Source: Porphyromonadaceae bacterium UBA7332 (GTDB lineage Bacteria > Bacteroidota > Bacteroidia > Bacteroidales > UBA7332). Taken from it: DNA of 64,000 nt. Made by a program: the position numbers and the translations under genes. The stretch lies in the NCBI GenBank assembly GCA_002471225.1, contig DKPO01000012.1:1-64000 (forward strand), given 5' to 3'. Within the stretch, counting starts at the first letter, position 1; every line of letters starts with the position of its first letter. Positions 9,117-17,082 of this stretch are shown piece after piece. The notes beneath the pieces are model-generated. The model made no database searches, was not told where the DNA came from, and was given only the letters and a program-made list of their open reading frames with translations.

Positions 9117-10138
9117 TATTTTACAAGATATTTCTTTAACCCTTCGCTACAGAAAGTTTTGTATGCGCCGGTTTCTTCGTCGGTATAGATAAAGTAAGCT
9201 TCAATCAACGGATCGGCATCAACTATACGTAAGCTTTCTTTTAGTCCTAACACCATAAATGCTGTTGCATATGCATCAGCAGTCATACAATCCGGAGCAA
9301 CCACTGTCGCACTCAACAAATTGTGTTGAATCGGATAACCACTTTGCGGATCAATGGTATGTGCATATTTTTTACCGTCTTTGACATAGAAATTGCGATA
9401 ATTACCTGAAGTAGCTAATCCCATATTCGATATTTCGATCACTTCTTCTATCTCACTGACCATTGCTGTTGAGTCATCAATAGGCTTATTGATACCAACA
9501 CGCCACATTTTCCCTTTTTGGTTAACTCCTCCGGCAACAAGCTCACCGCCGATTTCTACCATAAAGTTGACAATACCGCGAGAGCGCAACAATTCAGCAA
9601 CGACATCACAAGCATAGCCTTTAGCTATAGCCGAAGCATCAATCATAGTTCTTGGATCTTGTTTGATAACCTTGCCATTCACCAATGATACCTTATTGTA
9701 CCCAACGAATTGAAGAATACTGTCAACGGCATGTTCATTAACGGAGTCGCTCTTCTTAAAACCAAATCCCCATAAATTTACTAACGGAGCAACCGTAAAA
9801 TCAAAAGCCCCACCTGTAATCCCGGCAATTTGCTTACCGGTTTCGAATACGTTGATAAACCATTTGTCCAGTACCACCGTAGTATCATTCGTATTGACCT
9901 TTGTTATTACAGAGTTGGGATTAAACGGAGAGAGGGAGTGATCGAATTTATTCAATTCAGCTTCGATTTCTTTTTTCAGATTAGCAGGGTAATCATACGA
10001 AATATGATAGATGGTTCCAAAAACTCTTCCCTGATCTTTCTGATATTCAATCTCTGGCTTTTTATGCGTTTGTTCGTATACGATAAATGTTATAGCTGCC
10101 GCTAAAAGAACTAAAAAAATATATTTTGTCCGTTTCAT
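9116..10138 (-). CDS. apbE: FAD:protein FMN transferase (ApbE)
   Basis: A 340-residue protein with a single N-terminal membrane or lipoprotein-like segment (YIFLVLLAAAITFIVYE) and an ApbE domain. Family motifs include the FDFTVAPLVNLWGFG stretch, ASAIAKGYACD, a VEIGGELVAGG flavin-binding strand, HTIDPQSGYP and MTADAYATAFMVLG with the metal-binding Asp/Thr. It attaches FMN covalently to exported flavoproteins such as Na+-NQR or Rnf subunits, none of which lie in the window. It is the first gene of a four-gene operon with a -7 box at 10183-10190. Confidence 0.93.
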   Translation of the reverse strand: MKRTKYIFLVLLAAAITFIVYEQTHKKPEIEYQKDQGRVFGTIYHISYDYPANLKKEIEAELNKFDHSLSPFNPNSVITKVNTNDTTVVLDKWFINVFETGKQIAGITGGAFDFTVAPLVNLWGFGFKKSDSVNEHAVDSILQFVGYNKVSLVNGKVIKQDPRTMIDASAIAKGYACDVVAELLRSRGIVNFMVEIGGELVAGGVNQKGKMWRVGINKPIDDSTAMVSEIEEVIEISNMGLATSGNYRNFYVKDGKKYAHTIDPQSGYPIQHNLLSATVVAPDCMTADAYATAFMVLGLKESLRIVDADPLIEAYFIYTDEETGAYKTFCSEGLKKYLVK

Positions 10139-10182
10139 AAATTAAATGATTTGGAGTTAACACCTAAAAATAAGTTTCTTTG

Positions 10183-10190
10183 CAAAGATA
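10183..10190 (-). promoter_or_regulatory. -7 box for the apbE operon
   Basis: On the minus strand TATCTTTG matches TAnnTTTG about 45 nt before the apbE start. It is part of a TTTGCAAAG palindrome lying between the divergent apbE and K+ channel genes. Confidence 0.6.
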
Positions 10191-10213
10191 ATTACATTAA
10201 ACATTAAGAAACT

Positions 10214-11077
10214 ATGTATTTTCAACATCTTTCGAAATTAGAGAAAAAATGTAGCCAAATCATACAATCGAAACTTTATAGTCGGTTTCTGGAAGTTTTG
10301 GTAATACTTTCAGTTATTTCCATGCTATTAAGCACTTTTCGCGTAGCCGAAAACTATAAGACCTTGTTACTCACATTTTCTTTCTTTTCAGGCAGTATTT
10401 ATTTGATCGATTATTTTTTACGTATCGTTACTGCTCCTTTTGATAATGGTATTACACCTTTCTGGAAAGCCAGATTAAAATACATCGTTTCTTTTTACGG
10501 ATTTGTTGATTTTGCAGCCATGCTGCCTTTTGTCGCTCCCTTTTTCTTTTCGGGTGAAATGGTACGTGATCTTATTGAATTAGGTCGTATTCTGCTTATC
10601 TTTAAAATAGCTCGTTATTCGAGAAGCTTTAAAATGGTCATTGAGGTATTCAACGATGTAAAATGGGAGTTACTTATTTCCGTATTTATTATGAGTTCTG
10701 TGATTTTCGTATGTGCTGTACTTATGTATTACGTGGAAAGAAACGCTCAACCGGAAGTTTTTAAAAATGTCGGAGACGGACTCTGGTGGGCAATCATCAC
10801 TTACACCACGGTTGGTTACGGAGATATATACCCGATCACGATGTTGGGGCGGGCTTTGAGCGCAGTCACTGCATTAGTCGGTATTTCCATGGTCGCATTC
10901 CCTACCGGTATCATCTCTACAGCATTTATGCGTAGAATCAATCAGGCTAAAGCAAACAAGCAGCGCAAGAAAAGCGGACTGTTTGACGACAAAAACAATG
11001 AGAAGGAAGCTGAATCAACAAAAATGAACTATTGTCCTCATTGCGGTAAGAAGCTGAATACCAACGGAGAGCATTAA
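10214..11077 (+). CDS. Voltage-gated-type potassium channel with C-terminal CxxC tail
   Basis: A 287-residue 6-TM ion-transport-family protein. Hydrophobic segments S1-S6 run from about residue 25 to 235, and the pore loop carries the K+ selectivity filter TTVGYGD at about residues 197-203. An S4-like stretch with spaced basic residues (GRILLIFKIARYSRSFK) precedes S5. After S6 a hydrophilic basic tail ends with NYCPHCGKKL, a short zinc-ribbon-like CxxC. Length is close to KvAP-type channels. It is monocistronic and divergent from apbE. Gating by voltage or by the tail is inference only. Confidence 0.85.
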   Translation: MYFQHLSKLEKKCSQIIQSKLYSRFLEVLVILSVISMLLSTFRVAENYKTLLLTFSFFSGSIYLIDYFLRIVTAPFDNGITPFWKARLKYIVSFYGFVDFAAMLPFVAPFFFSGEMVRDLIELGRILLIFKIARYSRSFKMVIEVFNDVKWELLISVFIMSSVIFVCAVLMYYVERNAQPEVFKNVGDGLWWAIITYTTVGYGDIYPITMLGRALSAVTALVGISMVAFPTGIISTAFMRRINQAKANKQRKKSGLFDDKNNEKEAESTKMNYCPHCGKKLNTNGEH

Positions 11078-11114
11078 CACTCGTATATTATTTTAAAAAA
11101 AATATCTAAAATAA

Positions 11115-11146
11115 TTTGGAGGGTAAGTTCAAACACTCTATATTTG
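11115..11146 (+). promoter_or_regulatory. Promoter of tRNA-fMet
   Basis: TTTG at 11115-11118, a 20-nt spacer and TATATTTG at 11139-11146 match the Bacteroidetes consensus closely, placing the transcription start just before the tRNA. Confidence 0.8.
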
Positions 11147-11158
11147 CAGTATAAACAT

Positions 11159-11230
<72 letters not shown>

Positions 11231-11236
11231 CATAGT

Positions 11237-11266
11237 AAAAAAGGCATCTTTAGGGATGCCTTTTTT
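11237..11266 (+). terminator. Terminator after tRNA-fMet
   Basis: A 12-bp stem AAAAAAGGCATC/GATGCCTTTTTT with a 6-nt loop, ending in the T-run, directly after the tRNA. Confidence 0.85.
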
Positions 11267-11278
11267 GTTTTATTTTCT

Positions 11279-11286
11279 TATGTTTG
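11279..11286 (+). promoter_or_regulatory. -7 box of the first TPR/HTH regulator
   Basis: TATGTTTG matches TAnnTTTG. It overlaps the longest possible in-frame start (a TTG at 11284), so translation should begin at the ATG at 11335. Confidence 0.6.
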
Positions 11287-11334
11287 CTCGAAAATGAAAT
11301 ACGAACATCACTAACGAATGGAGCGGCTACATTT

Positions 11335-13098
11335 ATGAATAAGAAATCTGTCTACATATTATCTTTCTTATTTTTATTTATTTCTCTTTCTGCTCTGGCA
11401 TATATCTACAAGAATAAATACGAAAATAAGAATATCAAGGAGCATTTTACCCTTATAGACTCTATCTCCAATACGAGTCCGAAAGAGGCAACTTTACTTC
11501 TGGATTCTGTCGGAAGTTTAAAACTCAATCATCACGATACGAATTATAAAAAGCTTCTGGAAGAATCAATCCGTATGGAACAGAATATTTACCCGAAATC
11601 CGATTCCTTAATCAACTACCTTCTATTCCAGTTCCTGGCATCTGATGATTCAACCAACATCACCCGTGCTTTTTATCTGAGAGGACTCTTTTTGCTGAAA
11701 GAGGGCAATATGCTGGAAGCTGCCAGTAGCTTTATTAATGCAGAAGATTTTATTTCGGGCTGTAAAAACAAGAAACTGAAATACCAGATCACCTCTGAGC
11801 TGGCCAATATATACAATCACAATAAGCTATTCCGACACGAGATTGAATCAAGAGAAAAAGCGTTGGAGTATGCAGAAGGTTTTTCTGATTCAACGGCAAT
11901 TACCAATTCTTTAATCAATCTGGCAAAAGCGTATACAAATGTCGATTCAAACCGGGTTGCCAATATTGACCGAATCAGACATTTAATATATATAATCCCT
12001 GATTCAGATCCCGAGGCGATTCCTGAATTGACCAAAGAGCTCAGCCTTAACTATGAAAAGTTACAGGAATACGATTCGGCTCTTTACTGTATAGACTTTG
12101 CATTATCCATAGAAAATGATTTGAATAAAAAGCTGGGATATTATAAAGTTAAAGGTAAATTATTAGAAAAAACAGGGCAAACGAAGGAGGCTATAAAGCT
12201 CTATCAGATAGCATCGCAGGCAAATAGTCTTGAAGATAAATTGGGTGCCTATAAAGGATTATATACTATATATAAATCAAAACATAATCTTGATAGTGCC
12301 GTATTCTACTCGGATTTATTAATTCAGTTACAGGATTCGATAAGAAAAGACTATACCGAAGAAGCTTTAGAAAAGCTCAATTCGATACAAAGCTATAAGA
12401 AGCAGAGAAAAGCATATATCCAGAATAAATTTGAGATATTCAGAACAAAGGCTTTATTCTCTAATCTGTCAATCATATTCCTGATTATTGTTATTATCCT
12501 GATATTGGTCAATCTCTTTTACAGAAACAGAAAGATCAATCTGGAAATTTCAATAAAGGAAGAGAAAGCGAAATTATTCGAGATAGAATTGCAAAAACGC
12601 GAGATTGAGAATCAATTGTTGCGCGAACAACGTGAAAAAGAGGCAGAACATCTGCGTCTTATTTCAATCGAACTTCAACAAAAGGAAACAGAAAATCTCC
12701 TTTTGAAAGAAAAAACAGAAAAAGAACAACTTCTTGCAAAAGAAATGATTGTTAAAGCGGAGTATTACAAAAGGCTGAATCTGGTTTCTGTACCCATTCT
12801 TTCGGCAAGCCGCGATAAAAAAGGTTTTATATTTCTTAAACCGGATGACTGGAAAAGCATCGAAGAAAACACCAATGCGTGTTTCGAACATTTTACAGAT
12901 CGTTTAGCTAAAGATTTTACGCAATTGAGTCAGGACGACATACGATTCTTATGTCTTCTGAAAATGGAATTATCCTTAGACTTGCTTTCAGCTGTATATC
13001 ATGTTGAGAAGAACAGTATTTCAAAGAAAAAAGGTCGTCTGAGAGATAAGATGAAAATTGAAAATAAAACCCTTGATGAGTTTATCAGGGGGTATTAA
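11335..13098 (+). CDS. Membrane-tethered TPR / helix-turn-helix regulator
   Basis: About 587 residues from the chosen start MNKKSVYILSFLFLF. Order: N-terminal membrane or signal segment, a TPR-rich region to about residue 370 (repeated L-x-x-A-x-x-Y-x-x-A patterns), a strong transmembrane helix (SNLSIIFLIIVIILILVNLFY, about 375-398), a charged coiled coil rich in K/E/L (about 400-480), and a C-terminal LuxR-like helix-turn-helix (SQDDIRFLCLLKMELS...VEKNSISKKKGRLRDKM). The layout predicts a periplasmic sensor joined in one chain to a cytoplasmic DNA-binding domain. A paralogue is at 48.6-50.3 kb. Target genes are unknown; no obvious partner is adjacent. Confidence 0.75.
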   Translation: MNKKSVYILSFLFLFISLSALAYIYKNKYENKNIKEHFTLIDSISNTSPKEATLLLDSVGSLKLNHHDTNYKKLLEESIRMEQNIYPKSDSLINYLLFQFLASDDSTNITRAFYLRGLFLLKEGNMLEAASSFINAEDFISGCKNKKLKYQITSELANIYNHNKLFRHEIESREKALEYAEGFSDSTAITNSLINLAKAYTNVDSNRVANIDRIRHLIYIIPDSDPEAIPELTKELSLNYEKLQEYDSALYCIDFALSIENDLNKKLGYYKVKGKLLEKTGQTKEAIKLYQIASQANSLEDKLGAYKGLYTIYKSKHNLDSAVFYSDLLIQLQDSIRKDYTEEALEKLNSIQSYKKQRKAYIQNKFEIFRTKALFSNLSIIFLIIVIILILVNLFYRNRKINLEISIKEEKAKLFEIELQKREIENQLLREQREKEAEHLRLISIELQQKETENLLLKEKTEKEQLLAKEMIVKAEYYKRLNLVSVPILSASRDKKGFIFLKPDDWKSIEENTNACFEHFTDRLAKDFTQLSQDDIRFLCLLKMELSLDLLSAVYHVEKNSISKKKGRLRDKMKIENKTLDEFIRGY

Positions 13099-13107
13099 AA
13101 AAATAGT

Positions 13108-13149
13108 GGAGAGTCTTCCTTTCAACAAGGCAAACTCTCCTGCTTTTTT
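13108..13149 (+). terminator. Terminator after the first TPR/HTH gene
   Basis: GGAGAGT and ACTCTCC form a 7-bp stem with a 19-nt loop, followed by TGCTTTTTT, 10 nt after the stop codon. Confidence 0.6.
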
Positions 13150-13299
13150 ATGTATGCGGAATTGATATTCTCAATCAATTTAGGCTTAAAACCGCATATC
13201 ACAGAAATAATAAAACAGTTTAAATCTGAACTTAGTAACTAAAACTAATGCAAATAAATAGTTTTTCTATTGGTATTTTTAGGAATCTAAATTATTCAA

Positions 13300-13716
13300 C
13301 TATTCTAATTTGAGAGAAATATTCTGACTTTGTCCTGGCTTAAAGGTTTTTCCTGAACTCCATATCGCATAATTATCTTTTCCTGCTCCATATTGAACAA
13401 CAAAAGTTATCATTGGATTCTTATTCCCTTTAAACCACTTAATACGATCAACCTCATAGGCTACCTTACCGTTTTTTCCGGTATAGCAGAAATCAGTCGG
13501 CATGACCCTATTATCTTTTGAAAATTTTTCATAATCAATTTCGTTAAAAACTTGAATAGCTTGATTCGGAACCGGTTCACCCTTTGCATCAATGACTTCT
13601 ATACGAGCATAGCCATTTGCGTCCGGATCCGAATCATTGCTACAAGCTGTAATAATGATAGACATAAGTGATAAAACAAAGATGGACGATAATTTATATC
13701 TAAAAACACTTTTCAT
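13300..13716 (-). CDS. Lipoprotein with Ig-like/regulatory-like beta domain, preceded by a long structured leader
   Basis: A 138-residue lipoprotein: signal FVLSLMSIIITAC (lipid Cys about residue 25), then an acidic DSDPDANG spacer and one beta-sandwich-type domain starting YARIEVIDAKGEPVPNQAIQVF, which resembles the carboxypeptidase-regulatory-like fold. Function is unknown. The gene is remarkable mainly for its upstream region: a consensus promoter 300 nt away and several strong hairpins between promoter and start codon, suggesting control at the RNA level. There is no operon partner; the next gene downstream is on the opposite strand. Confidence 0.6.
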   Translation of the reverse strand: MKSVFRYKLSSIFVLSLMSIIITACSNDSDPDANGYARIEVIDAKGEPVPNQAIQVFNEIDYEKFSKDNRVMPTDFCYTGKNGKVAYEVDRIKWFKGNKNPMITFVVQYGAGKDNYAIWSSGKTFKPGQSQNISLKLE

Positions 13717-14016
13717 ATGAACTTCTACTTTTAATTATAAGATTAACTAAAATCCTATCAGAAAAAAACCCTGATAATCAGAGCTAATCCTGAGAAGCCA
13801 CCCTATCTTACTCATTTATATATTAGCTCTGTCTGGAAATAATTATTGACTATAACACATAAGGGCGGATAACGAACGTAAAGTGCCTCTTTACATATTT
13901 AATGGGAGCTTCCCATTTAACCCCGAAGGGTAGTTAAGATATAGGTTAGTTTGTTGGTATCCTTTATTGAATTACTAACCTTTTCTGATTCTCAAAAATC
14001 ATTGCGAGTTATTTCG
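13717..14016 (-). ncRNA. Structured 5' leader RNA, possible riboswitch or cis-regulatory element
   Basis: A leader of about 300 nt runs from a consensus promoter to the lipoprotein start. In order on the transcript: hairpin TGATT/AATCA; an 8-bp stem AGGTTAGT/ACTAACCT; TTAACTACCC-TTCG-GGGTTAA; AATGGGA-AGC-TCCCATT; GTAAAG-AGGCA-CTTTAC; then CCGCCC, which can pair with GGGTGG lying inside a later 10-bp stem CAGAGCTAAT/ATTAGCTCTG (a pseudoknot candidate). After that stem comes CTGATTATCAGGG and seven T residues, which looks like a terminator or alternative hairpin before the start codon. I do not recognise it as any riboswitch class I know; cobalamin, TPP, SAM and glycine signatures are absent. 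The long length and nested pairing are observed; ligand or function is inference. Confidence 0.6.
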
Positions 14017-14022
14017 ACACTG

Positions 14023-14052
14023 CAAAAGTATATGGCGAAACGCTTCTGACAA
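14023..14052 (-). promoter_or_regulatory. Promoter of the structured leader
   Basis: On the minus strand TTG (14050-14052), a 19-nt spacer and TACTTTTG (14023-14030) match the Bacteroidetes promoter consensus, putting the transcript start near 14016. Confidence 0.8.
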
Positions 14053-14106
14053 TAAAAAATCAATGACATATAATTAATCATACTAGCAACTATATATCAA
14101 CAACTT

Positions 14107-14160
14107 AAGCCTTTTTTGTCCATCTAAAATGACAGAAAAATCGTGACAAAAGGCTTTTTT
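14107..14160. terminator. Possible second terminator hairpin
   Basis: AAGCCTTTTTTGTC and GACAAAAGGCTT can pair across about 24 nt, with a T-run on the plus side. It lies between the receptor terminator and the leader promoter; which transcript it serves is unclear. Confidence 0.35.
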
Positions 14161-14168
14161 GCATAAAA

Positions 14169-14204
14169 AAAGCGGTTAAACAGAATCATCTGTTTAACCG
14201 CTTT
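14169..14204 (-). terminator. Terminator of the TonB-dependent receptor
   Basis: A 16-bp perfect stem (AAAGCGGTTAAACAGA and complement) with an ATCA/TGAT loop. On the minus strand it runs into seven T residues, 13 nt after the receptor stop. Confidence 0.9.
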
Positions 14205-14216
14205 ACCAGTTATTTT

Positions 14217-16508
14217 CTACATAGTAAACTTCAAACCTACAAAATAAGTTCTCGGTAGAGATGGGCCATATATGTAAGCCGCATCTTTATTTATTCCGAA
14301 GTCTAAATCATTTTGATAACTGTCAAGGATATTCTTTACTCCTCCATTAAGCTCTAAATTTATCAATTTAGATATCTTGATATTGTATGATAATTTCAAA
14401 CCTAAATCCCAGAAATCGGGAGTTTCTTTTTCTATATCGTTCTCGATATATCCTTTATTATGTTGTACCAGCATTGAACCGGTATAGTTTCCGAATAACG
14501 AAGCTTTGAAAGCTTTGTTGATATAATAGTTAGCTGTGAGATAACCATATTGATCCGGAGATCGGAACATTCTTTTTTGTGGTGCAATTTCATCTGACCA
14601 TTTTTCGGCTTCCTTGAATCGGCTTCGCTGAAATGTATAACCTAACTGAAGATCAAACCTGTCGGGTATGCCGACTTTTAATTCAGCACTGATACCTTTA
14701 ACCTTAGCACCTGTCGCATTTCGGCGTTCCATAATAATATGTCCATCAGGTGTTTCTCCGATTTTCTCCAGTGTAAATACATCATTCAGCACTGTATAGA
14801 AACCTTCAATCAAAAGGTTTGTTTGTAATCTTCCGAAGTTCTGATATAAATCAACCGATGCACTCAAACTATGTGAATACTCAGGTTTTAATTCCGGATC
14901 TAACTGAATCAGTGCAATCGTTCCTGAAACGGCATCGATATGCAAGTCCTCATTATAAGCCTGTGGCGCACGGTATCCGCTTGAATAACTTGCTCTCAAA
15001 CCTACTTTTTTAGTTGGACTGTAACGTGCATTCACACGTGGCGAAAATACCGGATGCTTCATCAGATTATGTTTATCCAGTCGTCCACCCAAAAGCAGGT
15101 TCAATTTATCACTTTTCCATTCGTTTTGGAAATAAGCTCCTGCAATTTGTGTCGTCTGTGCGAAGTCTCTCTTATAGCCCAGGAATAAATCATGCAGATT
15201 ATTATAGGAATATTCAACACCTGCTGTCAGATCGGCCGGCATAAACAAACATTTATCGAAAGAGTAAGTATATTGAGTACCTGCGACAATTGTCTTATCA
15301 TTGGTTTTACCGTATGCATCAGGATTCATTTCTACTCCGAAGTAACTTCCTCTTTTAATCGCCTGTGCAGAAGTATATATACCCCATTTATGTTTATAGT
15401 TCGGACTCAGATAATCGAACTTCAACCCACCGCCATTGATATTATGATTAAGCTCTTCTGCAATATTGGCTCTGTGAGGTGGTTCTCCTAAATTATCCCC
15501 TCCTCGTCTGTATTCATTGATATGATGATATTCGGCGGTTAACTTCGTGTAATTACTTGTTTTGTAATAGCCTCTGAAGCCTACTGTTTCCGAATTCAAC
15601 TTTGGTAAATCTGAAAAACCATCATTATTACGGTCATAAGCATCTCTGTGTTTCACCATACCAAATATATAAACACCGGCTTTGTAATCGTCTGTAACAA
15701 AAGATCCGTTCAGAGAAGTATTTAAATCAACGCCTCCTTTTTCAAGAACATTCGTTGTATTGGACAGTGTTACCGAATTTCTTAAAGGCTCTTTGGTAAT
15801 AATATTAATAACTCCTCCAATCGCACTTGATCCGAACAAAGCCGATCCACCGCCTTTCACTACTTCAACACGTTCGATCATTGATACCGGAATCTGTTCT
15901 AGTCCGTAAACTCCGGCTAAGGAGCTAAAGATCGGGCGACTATCGAGTAATACTTGCGAATACTGTCCTTCGAGACCATTAATTCTTAATTGGGTTGTTC
16001 CGCAATTACCGCAATTGTTTTCGACTCTTAATCCTGACTGGAAATTCATTGTCTCAGCTAAATTGCAAGATGCTGTTGTTTCAAATAACTTAGTCGAAGC
16101 AATGTTCACTATCGTTGAAGAGGTCAGCTTATTGGTTTCGTTACGACTGGCTGAAACAACGACTTCATCCATTTCCAGTAACTGCTCCTGCAAGGAAAAG
16201 TTTATTTCCTGATTGGTTTTAGGTTTGATCGTCACTTTCTTTTCTTCGGGCTTATACCCTACAGATGAAGCGACTATCGTAAACTCACCTGCCGGTAGAT
16301 TCTTCAGGAAATAATGGCCCGAAACATCTGTAACGGTTCCGATTGTTGTCCCTTTCAAAGCGATAGTTATATAAGGTAGATGCTCGCCTGTTTTTGCATC
16401 AATGACATGTCCGTAAATATTAGCATCACTGTTTTTGCTTTGCGCCTGAACATAAGAAGGAAGAGCGATATGAAATACCGCTAATATTATAAGAAATATT
16501 TGTTTCAT
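14217..16508 (-). CDS. TonB-dependent receptor, HmuR/BtuB-like plug with Cys motif
   Basis: About 763 residues from MKQIFLIILAVF, whose signal ends VQAQS; a longer in-frame start 16 codons upstream would bury the signal. Domains: carboxypeptidase-regulatory-like repeat (DANIYGHVIDAKTGEHLPY, about 25-105), plug from about 115 (MDEVVVSASRNETNK, then ENNCGNCGTTQLRINGLEG, VLLDSRPIFSSLAGVYGLEQIP, GSALFGSSAIGGVINIITK), and a 22-strand-type barrel ending VGLKFTM. The CGNCG segment resembles plugs of heme, cobalamin and metal receptors in Bacteroidetes. The upstream His-rich protein on the same strand supports a metal or metal-complex substrate, but that is inference. Confidence 0.88.
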   Translation of the reverse strand: MKQIFLIILAVFHIALPSYVQAQSKNSDANIYGHVIDAKTGEHLPYITIALKGTTIGTVTDVSGHYFLKNLPAGEFTIVASSVGYKPEEKKVTIKPKTNQEINFSLQEQLLEMDEVVVSASRNETNKLTSSTIVNIASTKLFETTASCNLAETMNFQSGLRVENNCGNCGTTQLRINGLEGQYSQVLLDSRPIFSSLAGVYGLEQIPVSMIERVEVVKGGGSALFGSSAIGGVINIITKEPLRNSVTLSNTTNVLEKGGVDLNTSLNGSFVTDDYKAGVYIFGMVKHRDAYDRNNDGFSDLPKLNSETVGFRGYYKTSNYTKLTAEYHHINEYRRGGDNLGEPPHRANIAEELNHNINGGGLKFDYLSPNYKHKWGIYTSAQAIKRGSYFGVEMNPDAYGKTNDKTIVAGTQYTYSFDKCLFMPADLTAGVEYSYNNLHDLFLGYKRDFAQTTQIAGAYFQNEWKSDKLNLLLGGRLDKHNLMKHPVFSPRVNARYSPTKKVGLRASYSSGYRAPQAYNEDLHIDAVSGTIALIQLDPELKPEYSHSLSASVDLYQNFGRLQTNLLIEGFYTVLNDVFTLEKIGETPDGHIIMERRNATGAKVKGISAELKVGIPDRFDLQLGYTFQRSRFKEAEKWSDEIAPQKRMFRSPDQYGYLTANYYINKAFKASLFGNYTGSMLVQHNKGYIENDIEKETPDFWDLGLKLSYNIKISKLINLELNGGVKNILDSYQNDLDFGINKDAAYIYGPSLPRTYFVGLKFTM

Positions 16509-16613
16509 GTATTTAGTTTTTTGATTTACTTCAAATTCAATATCAAACGGATACAAAGATCCTCTACAAACGCAGAATATACTATATTCGGTCTGTAGTC
16601 GTCAAATTAGAAA

Positions 16614-16958
16614 TCAAAAAACCGGAGGTGCCCGGGAGGAGGATAAATTATAAGAAATCCATTCTTCAGTAAAGATCGGATAAATCTTATATATGCACAA
16701 AAGGATTAATCCTACACAAAGGAAGGCAGGTACAGATATCTCACCCAATAATTGATGATTTACCTGATCAATCCAGTTACATTGTGCTTGTGTATGCGTA
16801 TGAGATGACGCATCTTCAAAAGGTAGATAAGGATGGGAGTGCGTAATTGTACCCCAGTAAAAATAGTGGGTGTGAATAAAAAAGCTCGACGAGGCATGGT
16901 AACACAAATACAGTAGTACCAGCAACGATCCGATTATATGTCTCACACTTCTTTTCAT
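16614..16958 (-). CDS. Small His-rich membrane protein upstream of the receptor
   Basis: About 114 residues from MKRSVRHIIG (a start at 16985 would add nine). Two hydrophobic segments (SLLVLLYLCYHASS, and VPAFLCVGLILLCIYKIY) flank a His-rich stretch: FFIHTHYFYWGTITHSHPY and SSHTHTQAQC. The repeated H-x-H pairs would suit binding of Zn, Cu, Co or Ni. It lies 105 bp ahead of the TonB-dependent receptor on the same strand, so the pair may form a metal-responsive unit. I do not know the family by name. Function is inference from composition and context. Confidence 0.6.
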   Translation of the reverse strand: MKRSVRHIIGSLLVLLYLCYHASSSFFIHTHYFYWGTITHSHPYLPFEDASSHTHTQAQCNWIDQVNHQLLGEISVPAFLCVGLILLCIYKIYPIFTEEWISYNLSSSRAPPVF

Positions 16959-17044
16959 CCGACTCAAAAATAGTAATAATTCCAATAACTCAAAAATTCA
17001 TTAATGAAATATTTTGTAAAGGGCCTGAAGTTCTCATTCTATCA

Positions 17045-17082
17045 AAAAAAGCAGCCTGACAAATCTGTCAGGCTGCTTTTTT
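17045..17082 (-). terminator. Terminator of the prolyl-oligopeptidase-like gene
   Basis: A 17-bp perfect stem (AAAAAAGCAGCCTGACA and complement, loop AATC) overlaps the stop codon end of the gene and gives a T-run on either strand. Confidence 0.85.

Noticed and set aside
13717..14016. Cobalamin riboswitch for the nearby TonB-dependent receptor
   Set aside because: The receptor is downstream on the same strand only in the reverse order: the leader reads into the lipoprotein gene at 13300-13716, not into the receptor. The B12-box and GCCACTG core are not present.
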